Source of the DNA: Marinilabilia salmonicolor
Lineage (GTDB): Bacteria; Bacteroidota; Bacteroidia; Bacteroidales; Marinilabiliaceae
DNA length: 64,000 bases
Assembly: GCF_003003035.1 (NCBI RefSeq)
Contig: NZ_PVTS01000002.1
Coordinates: 1-64,000 of the forward strand
Direction of reading: 5' to 3'
This document shows, one piece after another, positions 36,885 through 45,515 of this stretch. Positions within the stretch are counted from its first letter, which is position 1, and each line of letters starts with the position of its first letter. The notes beneath the pieces were generated by a model, which saw only the letters and a list, made by a program, of their open reading frames with translations, was not told the DNA's origin and made no database searches. The position numbers were made by a program, and so were the translations under genes.

Positions 36885-36899
36885 TTATGTCATACATAA
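36885..36899. promoter_or_regulatory. Candidate GntR operator
   Basis: TTATGTCATACATAA is a perfect 6+3+6 palindrome with the GT-N3-AC core of FadR-type operators. It overlaps the predicted transcription start, so a bound repressor would block initiation. The core TGTCRTACATAA recurs near 53161 before another susC gene. Confidence 0.7.
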
Positions 36900-36912
36900 A
36901 AATCTAATTTCT

Positions 36913-39900
36913 ATGAAAACAATGGTAAATGTAACAAGAACAACCATGACTTTACTCCTGCTTTTGCTAACGGCAGGGGTATTAAATGCCCAAACCCTCA
37001 TTACAGGAACTGTGACGGACGGTGAAACGGGAGAGTCGCTTCCAGGCGCTACCGTCACGCTCAAGGGAACAACCACGGGGACAATCACTGACATGGAGGG
37101 GAATTATGAAATCTCGGCCTCAGAAGGAGACGTCATAGTTTTTTCTTTCATCGGATTTGTTCCGAAGGAAGTTCAGTCAACCGGACAGACCACTATCAAT
37201 GTGGCATTAATGCCAGAAGTCAGAAAACTTGACGAGGTGGTGGTCGTAGGATACGGTACTCAGACCAGAAGTCAAATGACAACTTCTGTATCAAAACTGG
37301 ACACCAAAGTGTTGGAAAGCGCTCCCCGATCCAATGCCGCAACAGCGCTTCAGGGAACCATCGCTGGTCTGAAAGTAACCCAAACAACAGGACAACCAGG
37401 ATCTACTCCGAGCATGACATTAAGAGGAGGAACAAGCTTCGATGGAAGTGGAACACCACTGATTCTGATTGATGGAGTACCAGGATCGTTCTATGCTCTA
37501 AATTCCGATGACATTGAATCAATGGAGGTACTGAAAGATGCTGCATCAACAGCAATATATGGAGCAAGAGCCGCCAATGGAGTAATTTTGGTAACGACAA
37601 AAAAAGGAAAAGCCGGAAAAACGAATGTCACATTTCGCTCAAAATTCACCAATAATCAACGTCGTGAAGATCCAATGGACTATCTGAACGCAGCAGAATA
37701 CGTCAAATATAACAGACTTGCAATTAAACAGGCGCAGGATGTAATGGGATATGCCTGGCTCAACCAGTTTTTGACAGGAGCCAACGCAGCAGGTACCGGA
37801 AACAATACTACCAATTCCATTTATACCACAATGGTGCTTTCAGACGACAACAGATATTTATTGGACTACGAAGGCTGGCAAACAATAGAAGACCCTGTAA
37901 ATCCTGGAACAATGCTCATTTTTCAGGAAAATCAGATGAACGAACTGTTCTACCAGGACAGTCATGCTCAAGACTATAGCCTTTCTGTTGATGGAGGAAA
38001 TGAAAATTCCACATACTATCTGGGTCTTGGCTATTTAGATGACAAAGGATTGGTCTTTGGAAGTTCGTTCCAGCGTTATTCAGGTACCTTTAACGGTTCG
38101 TATGACATCACGGACAATCTGAAAGTGTCATCAAATATTATTTATGCACACTCAAGCCAAAACCTGCCATACGACAGCGAATACAACCTGTTTCAACGAA
38201 CTGCAGGATTGGCGCCGACATCAAGAATTTACAACAATAATCCGGACGGAAGCTTATCAGAAGAATATCAACCCGGAACTTACCTGGGATTTGGAAATCC
38301 ATTATACTATCGTGATAAGTTTATTCGAGACAATCTGGAACAACGTCTGACCGCTTCGGCTCAATTGGATTACAGGTTTTTGAATGACTTTAAACTAAGT
38401 TTGCGCGGAAGCCATTTCACCATTAACAATTCAAATGAGTCGTTCAACAAGGCCTATCTTAACTCGGGAACATTGATTACCGACAGAAGAGCTTCTGCCT
38501 CTCATGCCAGAACCCTTCGCGACCAGGCCACTGCAATGCTTAGATACAACAAGCGAATTGCAAAAAACCACAACATCAGCGCGCTTCTCGGAACTGAGTA
38601 TTTCAGAGAAAAGACATTCAGCTTCAATGCAGCAACCCGTCTTTCTCCGACCGACCTGATACCAACCATGAACGTTGGCTCAGAAGCTGCCGGAACGCCT
38701 TCCTCTTACAGAACAGGATATGAGATTTCATCCCTATTCGGGCAGCTGAACTACGACTTTGATTATAAGTACTTGTTCGGATTCACTTTCCGCAGGGATG
38801 GAACTTCACGCCTTGGAAACAACAAATACGATTTCTTCCCGGGCGTATCAGTAGGATGGAATATCCACCGAGAAGAATTCTTTAAAGAGTCAAAGGTGAG
38901 TAATTATATCAGCAATATCAAACCCCGGTTAAGCTACGGTGTGAATGGGAACATCGAAGTTCTTTCCAATTTCGGGGTGTTCGGAACCTATGCTTCCACC
39001 GGTACTTACAACACCCAATCGGGATACGTAAACAATAACCTGCCCCTGCTTGACTTAAAATGGGAACGTTCCACAACATTCAACATAGGTCTTGATCTTG
39101 GATTATTCAACGATCGTATTACATTGATAGGTGACTACTTCGTGAGAGATGTGAAGGATAAATTGGCAGGATTAACTCTCCCGCTCTGGACCGGATTCTC
39201 ATCGATTACCACCAATAACGGGACTTTGCGCAATAAAGGGCTGGAGCTCCAGATAAATGGAGACATCGTTAAAAACAATGACTGGAACTGGAACATGGGA
39301 CTTACCTACTATTCAGTACGCAACTATGCACATAAATTACCAGAAAACGGGGTGGAGAAAAACCGCCAGGGAGGTCAGGAAATTTATGACCCCGCAACCG
39401 GAGAATCTAAATATGTTGGAGGGCTACAGGAAGGCGAACGCGTGGGATATGACCTGATCACCTCCTATGTATTTGATGGGGTCTATCAGACTCAGCAGGA
39501 AATTGATGAGCATGCAGGCCGAATTGTGGAATTCGCAACAAAATCTGACACCCGCTTTCTTGGAGATACCCGATGGAAAGACTTAAACGGAGACAATGTC
39601 ATCAATAATCTCGACAGAGTAGTCATCGGACGAACCACCCCCGATTTCGTTGGTGGGCTGACTTCCGATCTTTCATACAAGAATTTCAACCTGTTTGTCA
39701 AAACGGACTTTGCAGTAGGGCATCATATTATTAATGGTCGCCGTGTGAAAGGAATTGCACAAACACAAGGAAATCAAAACGGCCCTGCTGAAATTGCAGA
39801 TTCATGGACACCGGAAAATCCCGATTCCAACATCCCAATTTTCACTCTTGTGGACCGTCAAAACAATCACCTGGCCGGTGGTTGGGACCAGGGTTCTATA

Positions 39901-40152
39901 ACCAGCGGAAGTTCTCGTATGATCGAAAAAGGAGATTATCTGGCCCTCAGAGAAGTTACGCTGAGCTACACCCTTGACGGAGAGGTTGCCAACAACCTGT
40001 TCCAAAGCTTAAGAATTTATGTTACAGGATCTAACCTCAAATACTTTAATAATTTTTCAGGCAGCTCACCTGAAGAGATATACAGTGGTATCGACATGGG
40101 AAGATTCCCTGTTCCCCGCACTTACACGTTGGGTCTGAATGTAACTTTTTAA
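36913..40152 (+). CDS. SusC family TonB-dependent outer-membrane transporter
   Basis: This is a 1079-residue TonB-dependent receptor. Signal peptide LLLLLLTAGVLNAQ, carboxypeptidase-regulatory domain (ITGTVTDGETGESLPGATVT), TonB box region LDEVVVVGYG, plug (LKDAASTAIYGARAANGVIL) and barrel ending in TYTLGLNVTF. There is no STN domain. It is the first gene of the sialic acid operon, has a very good promoter with a GntR-type operator on the start site, and is 18 bp from its susD. Expected cargo is sialic acid or sialylated oligosaccharides released at the surface; this follows from the downstream genes, not from the sequence itself. Confidence 0.95.
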   Translation: MKTMVNVTRTTMTLLLLLLTAGVLNAQTLITGTVTDGETGESLPGATVTLKGTTTGTITDMEGNYEISASEGDVIVFSFIGFVPKEVQSTGQTTINVALMPEVRKLDEVVVVGYGTQTRSQMTTSVSKLDTKVLESAPRSNAATALQGTIAGLKVTQTTGQPGSTPSMTLRGGTSFDGSGTPLILIDGVPGSFYALNSDDIESMEVLKDAASTAIYGARAANGVILVTTKKGKAGKTNVTFRSKFTNNQRREDPMDYLNAAEYVKYNRLAIKQAQDVMGYAWLNQFLTGANAAGTGNNTTNSIYTTMVLSDDNRYLLDYEGWQTIEDPVNPGTMLIFQENQMNELFYQDSHAQDYSLSVDGGNENSTYYLGLGYLDDKGLVFGSSFQRYSGTFNGSYDITDNLKVSSNIIYAHSSQNLPYDSEYNLFQRTAGLAPTSRIYNNNPDGSLSEEYQPGTYLGFGNPLYYRDKFIRDNLEQRLTASAQLDYRFLNDFKLSLRGSHFTINNSNESFNKAYLNSGTLITDRRASASHARTLRDQATAMLRYNKRIAKNHNISALLGTEYFREKTFSFNAATRLSPTDLIPTMNVGSEAAGTPSSYRTGYEISSLFGQLNYDFDYKYLFGFTFRRDGTSRLGNNKYDFFPGVSVGWNIHREEFFKESKVSNYISNIKPRLSYGVNGNIEVLSNFGVFGTYASTGTYNTQSGYVNNNLPLLDLKWERSTTFNIGLDLGLFNDRITLIGDYFVRDVKDKLAGLTLPLWTGFSSITTNNGTLRNKGLELQINGDIVKNNDWNWNMGLTYYSVRNYAHKLPENGVEKNRQGGQEIYDPATGESKYVGGLQEGERVGYDLITSYVFDGVYQTQQEIDEHAGRIVEFATKSDTRFLGDTRWKDLNGDNVINNLDRVVIGRTTPDFVGGLTSDLSYKNFNLFVKTDFAVGHHIINGRRVKGIAQTQGNQNGPAEIADSWTPENPDSNIPIFTLVDRQNNHLAGGWDQGSITSGSSRMIEKGDYLALREVTLSYTLDGEVANNLFQSLRIYVTGSNLKYFNNFSGSSPEEIYSGIDMGRFPVPRTYTLGLNVTF

Positions 40153-40170
40153 CAAAAAAAACAATTAGCG

Positions 40171-41673
40171 ATGAAAATACTTAATTATATATTAATATTA
40201 ATGGCAGCAATGCTGGTTAGTTCTTGCGAACCGGACATGCAGCCTGAAAGTGACTTAACCTTCAATGGGTTTTGGGAAACTGAAGAAGCAGCCCGCGCTG
40301 CTCACACAGGAATTTATGCTTCATTTCGAAATTACAATTTTACCCTCTGGCGAATGGGAGGCGTAAGGGCAGATGTATGGGGTGGAAAAACTTTTGCAAA
40401 TGCCCCCAATGACATTGACCTCATTGAGAACAACATTAGTTCTACCATTGTACCTTTTGGCAACTGGGCCAACTTTTACGGACTGGTGCATTACCTTAAT
40501 GATTTTATTAAGAATGCACCAGATGTCCCGTTCCAGTACGAAGAGGACAAACAGCATATGCTGGGTCAGATTTACGGATTACGTGCCTACGTCTATTATA
40601 CCATGCTCAAAGCATGGGGAGAAGTACCCATCTCCACAGAACCTCTTTTGGAAGTAAACCTTGAGGTGCTGAAGAAATCAAGAGCCTCAAAAGAGGAGGT
40701 TATGACTCAAATAAAAAACGACATCGCCAAATCTCTTGAATATTTCGGAAACGATAACAGTCTTTGGGATGCCCAAAATCTCTATTGGTCAAAACCGGCC
40801 ACTCTCGCTCTCAAAGGAGATGTTTATTTGTGGTCAGGAAAAGTTTTAGGAGGGGGTGATTCCGACTTCACTGAAGCAATAAATGCATTGGAACAAATCA
40901 ATGGATTTACCCTGGTTGATTATTCAAGCCTTTGGGGGCAGGAAAACGAATTCAACGATGAATTCATCTTCGCCTTTGACTATCAGCAAGACCAGGCAAG
41001 CAACTTTTATGGCACCTATTTCACAACAAGGGCTGTGGATATCGCGGAATTGTTTGATGAAGAAGGAAACTCAATGGAAGGATATGTAGTCAACGGTCTG
41101 AGCCGATATGGCCCGTCAGACAAAACACTCCTGATGCTGGAAGATCCTCTTGATCAAAGACGCGAGACTTTCATCCGGGTTTACAATGATGGAGAAGCCC
41201 ACATTCCTTTCCAGGCAGATAACCCCAATTATGTAGGATCCATCCTGAAAAAATTCCTTGGAATTATTGGAGATGACGGAACGCGCTGGAGCTACAACAA
41301 CGTACCTCTATATCGTTATGCCGACGTAGTTCTTCTTTTGGCCGAAGCCAAAAATAATCTGGGAGAAGACCCTACCAGTGAAATCAACCAGATCAGGCAG
41401 AGAGCTTATGGAGAAAACTATGATGCCAACATTCATGGTTTTGTAAGCGGAACACAAAGCGAAAACAAAACAGCCATCCTCGATGAGCGTTACAAAGAGT
41501 TCATCGGTGAGGGAAAAAGATGGTGGGATTTGGTTCGCGCCGGAGATGGCATTGTTTTCGATGAAGTGGCCACATTGGATGAATCGGAAGCATATAAGAT
41601 TTATTACCCCATATCACAGGATATGCTTTCCAATGACTCTGAACTGGAACAAACAGATGGATACGAGCAATAG
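40171..41673 (+). CDS. SusD/RagB family outer-membrane lipoprotein
   Basis: This is a classical SusD protein of 500 residues with Cys19 in MLVSSCEPD. Recognisable SusD features: GFWETEEAARAAHTGIYASF near the N-terminus, QIYGLRAYVYYTMLKAWGEV in the TPR-like region, and the C-terminal LDERYKEFIGEGKRWWDLVR. It pairs with the SusC 18 bp upstream and would bind the incoming glycan at the surface. A strong hairpin follows the stop before the sialidase gene, so susCD may be expressed above the downstream enzymes. Confidence 0.95.
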   Translation: MKILNYILILMAAMLVSSCEPDMQPESDLTFNGFWETEEAARAAHTGIYASFRNYNFTLWRMGGVRADVWGGKTFANAPNDIDLIENNISSTIVPFGNWANFYGLVHYLNDFIKNAPDVPFQYEEDKQHMLGQIYGLRAYVYYTMLKAWGEVPISTEPLLEVNLEVLKKSRASKEEVMTQIKNDIAKSLEYFGNDNSLWDAQNLYWSKPATLALKGDVYLWSGKVLGGGDSDFTEAINALEQINGFTLVDYSSLWGQENEFNDEFIFAFDYQQDQASNFYGTYFTTRAVDIAELFDEEGNSMEGYVVNGLSRYGPSDKTLLMLEDPLDQRRETFIRVYNDGEAHIPFQADNPNYVGSILKKFLGIIGDDGTRWSYNNVPLYRYADVVLLLAEAKNNLGEDPTSEINQIRQRAYGENYDANIHGFVSGTQSENKTAILDERYKEFIGEGKRWWDLVRAGDGIVFDEVATLDESEAYKIYYPISQDMLSNDSELEQTDGYEQ

Positions 41674-41700
41674 ACATCTCAATAATTTAAAATAAACTAA

Positions 41701-41735
41701 ATACAGGTAAGCCTTTTTTAGAGGCTTACCTGTAT
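41701..41735 (+). promoter_or_regulatory. Stem-loop between susD and sialidase
   Basis: ATACAGGTAAGCC (41701-41713) and GGCTTACCTGTAT (41723-41735) are perfect complements around a 9-nt loop. No T-run follows, so partial termination or mRNA processing and stability of susCD is more likely than full termination. No separate promoter is obvious before the sialidase. Confidence 0.6.
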
Positions 41736-41801
41736 TGCTCATATTCGAAATTTATCTTTTTAGTTAAATTTTTCCCTGTCAATAGAAACAAAAACAATAT
41801 C

Positions 41802-43424
41802 ATGATCAAAAAAATTATCGCTGCCACTCTTTTGATCCCCATCCTAAGCGGGTGTCATTCAGAAGAAAATTATGACACGATCCCCTCCGGGATTTCTAAC
41901 ATAGTAACTGAAACCCGAACGGTTCCTCTGGTAAAAGAAAAAAATACGGAAGGACTCGTAAGTATCCTTTTAATGCCGGGCGAAGAGGGCAACAAAGAAA
42001 TTACTGAGGTGGAATTTATTTTTGACAAAGAACTGTCCGATGTTTTTATGGAGGCGTCATTGTCAACAAAAAGTCCTGCATCAAACTCAACTCAAAAAAT
42101 TTCCACAGAAACAAAATTCAGCACCGATGCAGTGCGGTTTTCCCTCACTGACCTTGCGGTTAATGACACAACTGCATTATTCTTAAACCTTACGGCATCA
42201 AAAACAATGAGCATCTCCTCTTCAGTTAAACTGGAAGAGATAAAATTAACTTTCGAAGACAAAGACATCTTCAAAAAACGCATTGAGCAAACTTTTCGTC
42301 CTGCCATTGAGGTTCGCGCGGCGGGGCAAGACAACTGTGATACTTACCGAATTCCCGGCATGGTCACAACGAAGGAGGGGACTCTCATCGCAGTTTACGA
42401 CAACAGATATACGCGAAGCAAAGACCTCCAGGAACACATTGATGTGGGTATGAGCCGCAGTACCGATGGAGGTGAGACATGGGAGCCTATGCAGGTCATC
42501 ATGGATTTGGGTGAATGGGGAGGAAAACCCGAATATCTAAATGGAGTGGGAGATCCTTCGGTTCTTTACGATCCAAACACTCATACCATCTGGGTGGCCG
42601 CATTGTGGATGCATGGTTTCGACCGTGATCAAATGACCTGGTGGGCTTCACAACCCGGCATGGAGCCATCTCAAACCGGACAATTCTTACTGGTAAAGAG
42701 CACCGATGATGGCAAAACATGGTCAGATCCCATCAACATCACCAAACAAATCAAAAATCCGGACTGGCAACTTCTATTGCAAGGACCCGGAAAAGGTATT
42801 TGCATGAGCGACGGCACCCTCGTTTTCCCTGCCCAGTTTAAAGCTGACATTGGAGAAAAAGCCATTGACGGGGGCCAGTTCACACCGCATTCAACCATCA
42901 TCTACAGCAACGATGCAGGAGAAACCTGGACAATTGGAACGGGTGCAAAAACCAACACTACAGAAGCACAGGTAGTGGAACTGAGTGATGGTTCCCTGAT
43001 GCTGAACATGCGGGACGACCGAAACAGAAAAGTAAAAGACGAAACCAACGGACGCGCAGTGGCTGTCACCAAGGATCTGGGGCAAACCTGGGAAGAGCAT
43101 CCGACTTCAAATTCGGCACTCATTGAACCCAACTGTATGGCCAGCCTTATTTCCGGTAATGTGGCAGTGGAAGGAACCAATAAAAACGTACTCTTCTTCT
43201 CCAATCCTGCCAGCAAACACCAGCGCGTGGATATGACCATCAAAGCCAGTCTTGATCAGGGAAACTCATGGCCTGAAGAATACCACGTTCTGCTTAACGA
43301 AGCTCCCGGCTTTGGCTATTCCTGCATGACCATGGTGGACGACCAACATGTGGGTATTTTATATGAAGGGGTTAAAAACCTCTATTTTCAGAAGATTCCT
43401 GTTGCTGAAATATTAAAGCAATAG
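41802..43424 (+). CDS. nanH: Exo-alpha-sialidase (GH33)
   Basis: This 540-residue lipoprotein (Cys18 in ILSGCHS) removes terminal sialic acid. An N-terminal sialidase-associated beta-domain (about 25-160) is followed by the six-bladed propeller. The RIP motif is at 182-186 (YRIPG), and five Asp-box type repeats are visible: STDGGETW, STDDGKTW, SNDAGETW, TKDLGQTW, SLDQGNSW. The Glu-rich and Tyr-containing active-site parts (ELSDGSLMLNMRD, FGYSCMTMVDDQHVGILYEG) are intact. It should act at the cell surface or periplasm to free Neu5Ac for the downstream catabolic genes. The next gene starts 15 bp after its stop. Confidence 0.95.
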   Translation: MIKKIIAATLLIPILSGCHSEENYDTIPSGISNIVTETRTVPLVKEKNTEGLVSILLMPGEEGNKEITEVEFIFDKELSDVFMEASLSTKSPASNSTQKISTETKFSTDAVRFSLTDLAVNDTTALFLNLTASKTMSISSSVKLEEIKLTFEDKDIFKKRIEQTFRPAIEVRAAGQDNCDTYRIPGMVTTKEGTLIAVYDNRYTRSKDLQEHIDVGMSRSTDGGETWEPMQVIMDLGEWGGKPEYLNGVGDPSVLYDPNTHTIWVAALWMHGFDRDQMTWWASQPGMEPSQTGQFLLVKSTDDGKTWSDPINITKQIKNPDWQLLLQGPGKGICMSDGTLVFPAQFKADIGEKAIDGGQFTPHSTIIYSNDAGETWTIGTGAKTNTTEAQVVELSDGSLMLNMRDDRNRKVKDETNGRAVAVTKDLGQTWEEHPTSNSALIEPNCMASLISGNVAVEGTNKNVLFFSNPASKHQRVDMTIKASLDQGNSWPEEYHVLLNEAPGFGYSCMTMVDDQHVGILYEGVKNLYFQKIPVAEILKQ

Positions 43425-43439
43425 GTTCCCATTAAAGGA

Positions 43440-45506
43440 TTGAACTCTATAATAATAAAACTTCGGTATCCAATGTTAAATGCAGCTCACATCAAATGGG
43501 GTTTCACCTTACTCCTTGCATTAGGATTTTTCATTTCCGCCACAGCTCAGAAAGAGAATGTGCCATATCTCCTACCTATGCCACAAAAGGTGAATTGGCA
43601 TTCCGGATACTGTCCGGCATCCTTCGGTTCAATTTCCGGAGAGGATGAAGAAGGAGCTGTTAAACAGTGGCTCAATGCCATTGGACTGAAGCAAAACAAT
43701 TCTTCTCCTGTCACCATCCTTGTCAACAAGGTTGGTGACATTGAGGAAGCCTCTGTGAACAAGGACGAGGCCTATCGCCTCAACATCAGAAACAACAAAA
43801 TAAACATTGAAGCAATCACTGATTTGGGCGTTTACCGGGCCATACAAACGCTTCGGCAACTAATTGTTGCAGACTCTCAGACACCTGTTATCCGTGAGTG
43901 CTCAATCACCGACTGGCCTGCATTTCGCATAAGAGGTTTTATGCACGACACCGGCCGGGGTTTTATTCCTTTCGATGAACTCAAAAAACAGATTGAACTG
44001 CTGGCCCGCTTCAAGATTAATGTATTTCACTGGCATCTTACCGAAGATATCGGCTGGCGACTGGAGAGTAAAGTTTTCCCCGAGCTTACCGAAAGCGCCA
44101 ATTTCGAGCGCCTCCCGGGGAAATTCTACACCATTGAGCAAGCCAAAGAACTGGTTCAGTTTGCAAAAAAACATCAGGTGCTACTCATTCCCGAAATTGA
44201 CATGCCCGGACACAGTGCTGCCTTTACACGGGCCATTGGACACGATATGCAATCTGAAGAAGGGATGGAGAAACTCAAGATGCTGATGGATGAAATCTGC
44301 GAAGTATTTGCAGATGTACCATACCTTCACATCGGCACCGACGAGGTTCACTTTACCAATCTCTATTTTGTACCGGAAATGGTTAGCTACATCCGAAACA
44401 AAGGAATGAAAGCAATCAGCTGGAATCCGGGATGGGATTACCAGTCTGACGAGATTGACATGATTCATATGTGGAGCTCACGGGGAAAACTGCTACCCGG
44501 CACTCCCGCTATTGATTCACGACTGCACTACATCAACCATTTCGACTCGTTTGCTGACATCGTGGCTCTTTACAACAGCAATGTTGCAGGTGTGCGTGAA
44601 GGAACCCCTGACGTGGCTGGTTCCATAATCGCTTTGTGGAACGACCGACATGTGGAATCAACCGAAGACATCCTCTCTCAAAACGGATTTTATCCTTCAA
44701 TGCTGACGCTGGCAGAATCAACCTGGCATGGCGGACGAGATAAGTATTTTTACGAACAGGGCACCTTAATAAAACCTGATGAGAAAAAAGATTATCCCTC
44801 TTTCAGCAACTTTGAAGCCCGGATGCTTCATTTCAAGGAAAAGGTGTTTGCATGCGAGCCTTTCGCTTACGTTAAGCAATCCAATGTGAAATGGCGGATC
44901 ACAGACCAATTCCCCAACGAAGGCGATTTGTCAAAGAAATTCCCTCCCGAAAAGAAAATCAAAAAAGAATACCGGTGGAAAGATGACATTTTTGAAACCA
45001 CCGAAGCTACAGGTGCCGGTATTTACCTGAGGCATGTATGGGGAACCCTGGTTCCTTCCTTTTATGAAAACCCCAAACCCAATCATACCGCCTATGCCTA
45101 TACGTGGATTTACTCGCCCAAAAATCAGGAAGCAGGGCTGCATCTGCGTTTCCAGAACTACAGCCGGTCCGAAAAAGACATACCGCCTCCACAAGGAAAG
45201 TGGGATTACAAAGAAAGCCGGGCCTGGCTGAACGACAACGAGATAGGCCCGCCCCATTGGGAGAATCAACACAAAGAAAGAACATCTGAAATATCTCTTC
45301 GCAACGAAAATTGGGAAGGAAAGAATCCCATTCCGATTTCGTTGAAAAAAGGATGGAACAAACTGTTGTTGAAAATGCCTGTGGGGGAATTTACTTCCGA
45401 AGAGGTTCGACTGGTAAAATGGATGTTCAATGCGGTCATTGTAACCCTTGATGGGAAAAAAGCATTGGACGGAATCATTTATTCACCTGACAAAAAAAAG
45501 AAATAG
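43440..45506 (+). CDS. GH20 beta-N-acetylhexosaminidase
   Basis: This is a secreted GH20 enzyme of 688 residues. The catalytic Asp301-Glu302 pair is in HIGTDEVHF, and the barrel has MHDTGRGFIPFDELKKQIEL and INVFHWHLTEDIGWRLESKV. It lacks the chitobiase-C and F5/8-C modules of the other two GH20s; instead the last ~200 residues form an unassigned domain. The signal peptide reads more naturally from the ATG at 43473 (HIKWGFTLLLALGFFISATA region) than from 43440. Its place between sialidase and esterase suggests it removes the hexosamine exposed after desialylation and galactose removal, or GalNAc in sialylated antennae. Confidence 0.93.
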   Translation: MNSIIIKLRYPMLNAAHIKWGFTLLLALGFFISATAQKENVPYLLPMPQKVNWHSGYCPASFGSISGEDEEGAVKQWLNAIGLKQNNSSPVTILVNKVGDIEEASVNKDEAYRLNIRNNKINIEAITDLGVYRAIQTLRQLIVADSQTPVIRECSITDWPAFRIRGFMHDTGRGFIPFDELKKQIELLARFKINVFHWHLTEDIGWRLESKVFPELTESANFERLPGKFYTIEQAKELVQFAKKHQVLLIPEIDMPGHSAAFTRAIGHDMQSEEGMEKLKMLMDEICEVFADVPYLHIGTDEVHFTNLYFVPEMVSYIRNKGMKAISWNPGWDYQSDEIDMIHMWSSRGKLLPGTPAIDSRLHYINHFDSFADIVALYNSNVAGVREGTPDVAGSIIALWNDRHVESTEDILSQNGFYPSMLTLAESTWHGGRDKYFYEQGTLIKPDEKKDYPSFSNFEARMLHFKEKVFACEPFAYVKQSNVKWRITDQFPNEGDLSKKFPPEKKIKKEYRWKDDIFETTEATGAGIYLRHVWGTLVPSFYENPKPNHTAYAYTWIYSPKNQEAGLHLRFQNYSRSEKDIPPPQGKWDYKESRAWLNDNEIGPPHWENQHKERTSEISLRNENWEGKNPIPISLKKGWNKLLLKMPVGEFTSEEVRLVKWMFNAVIVTLDGKKALDGIIYSPDKKKK

Positions 45507-45515
45507 GCCTGAAGC

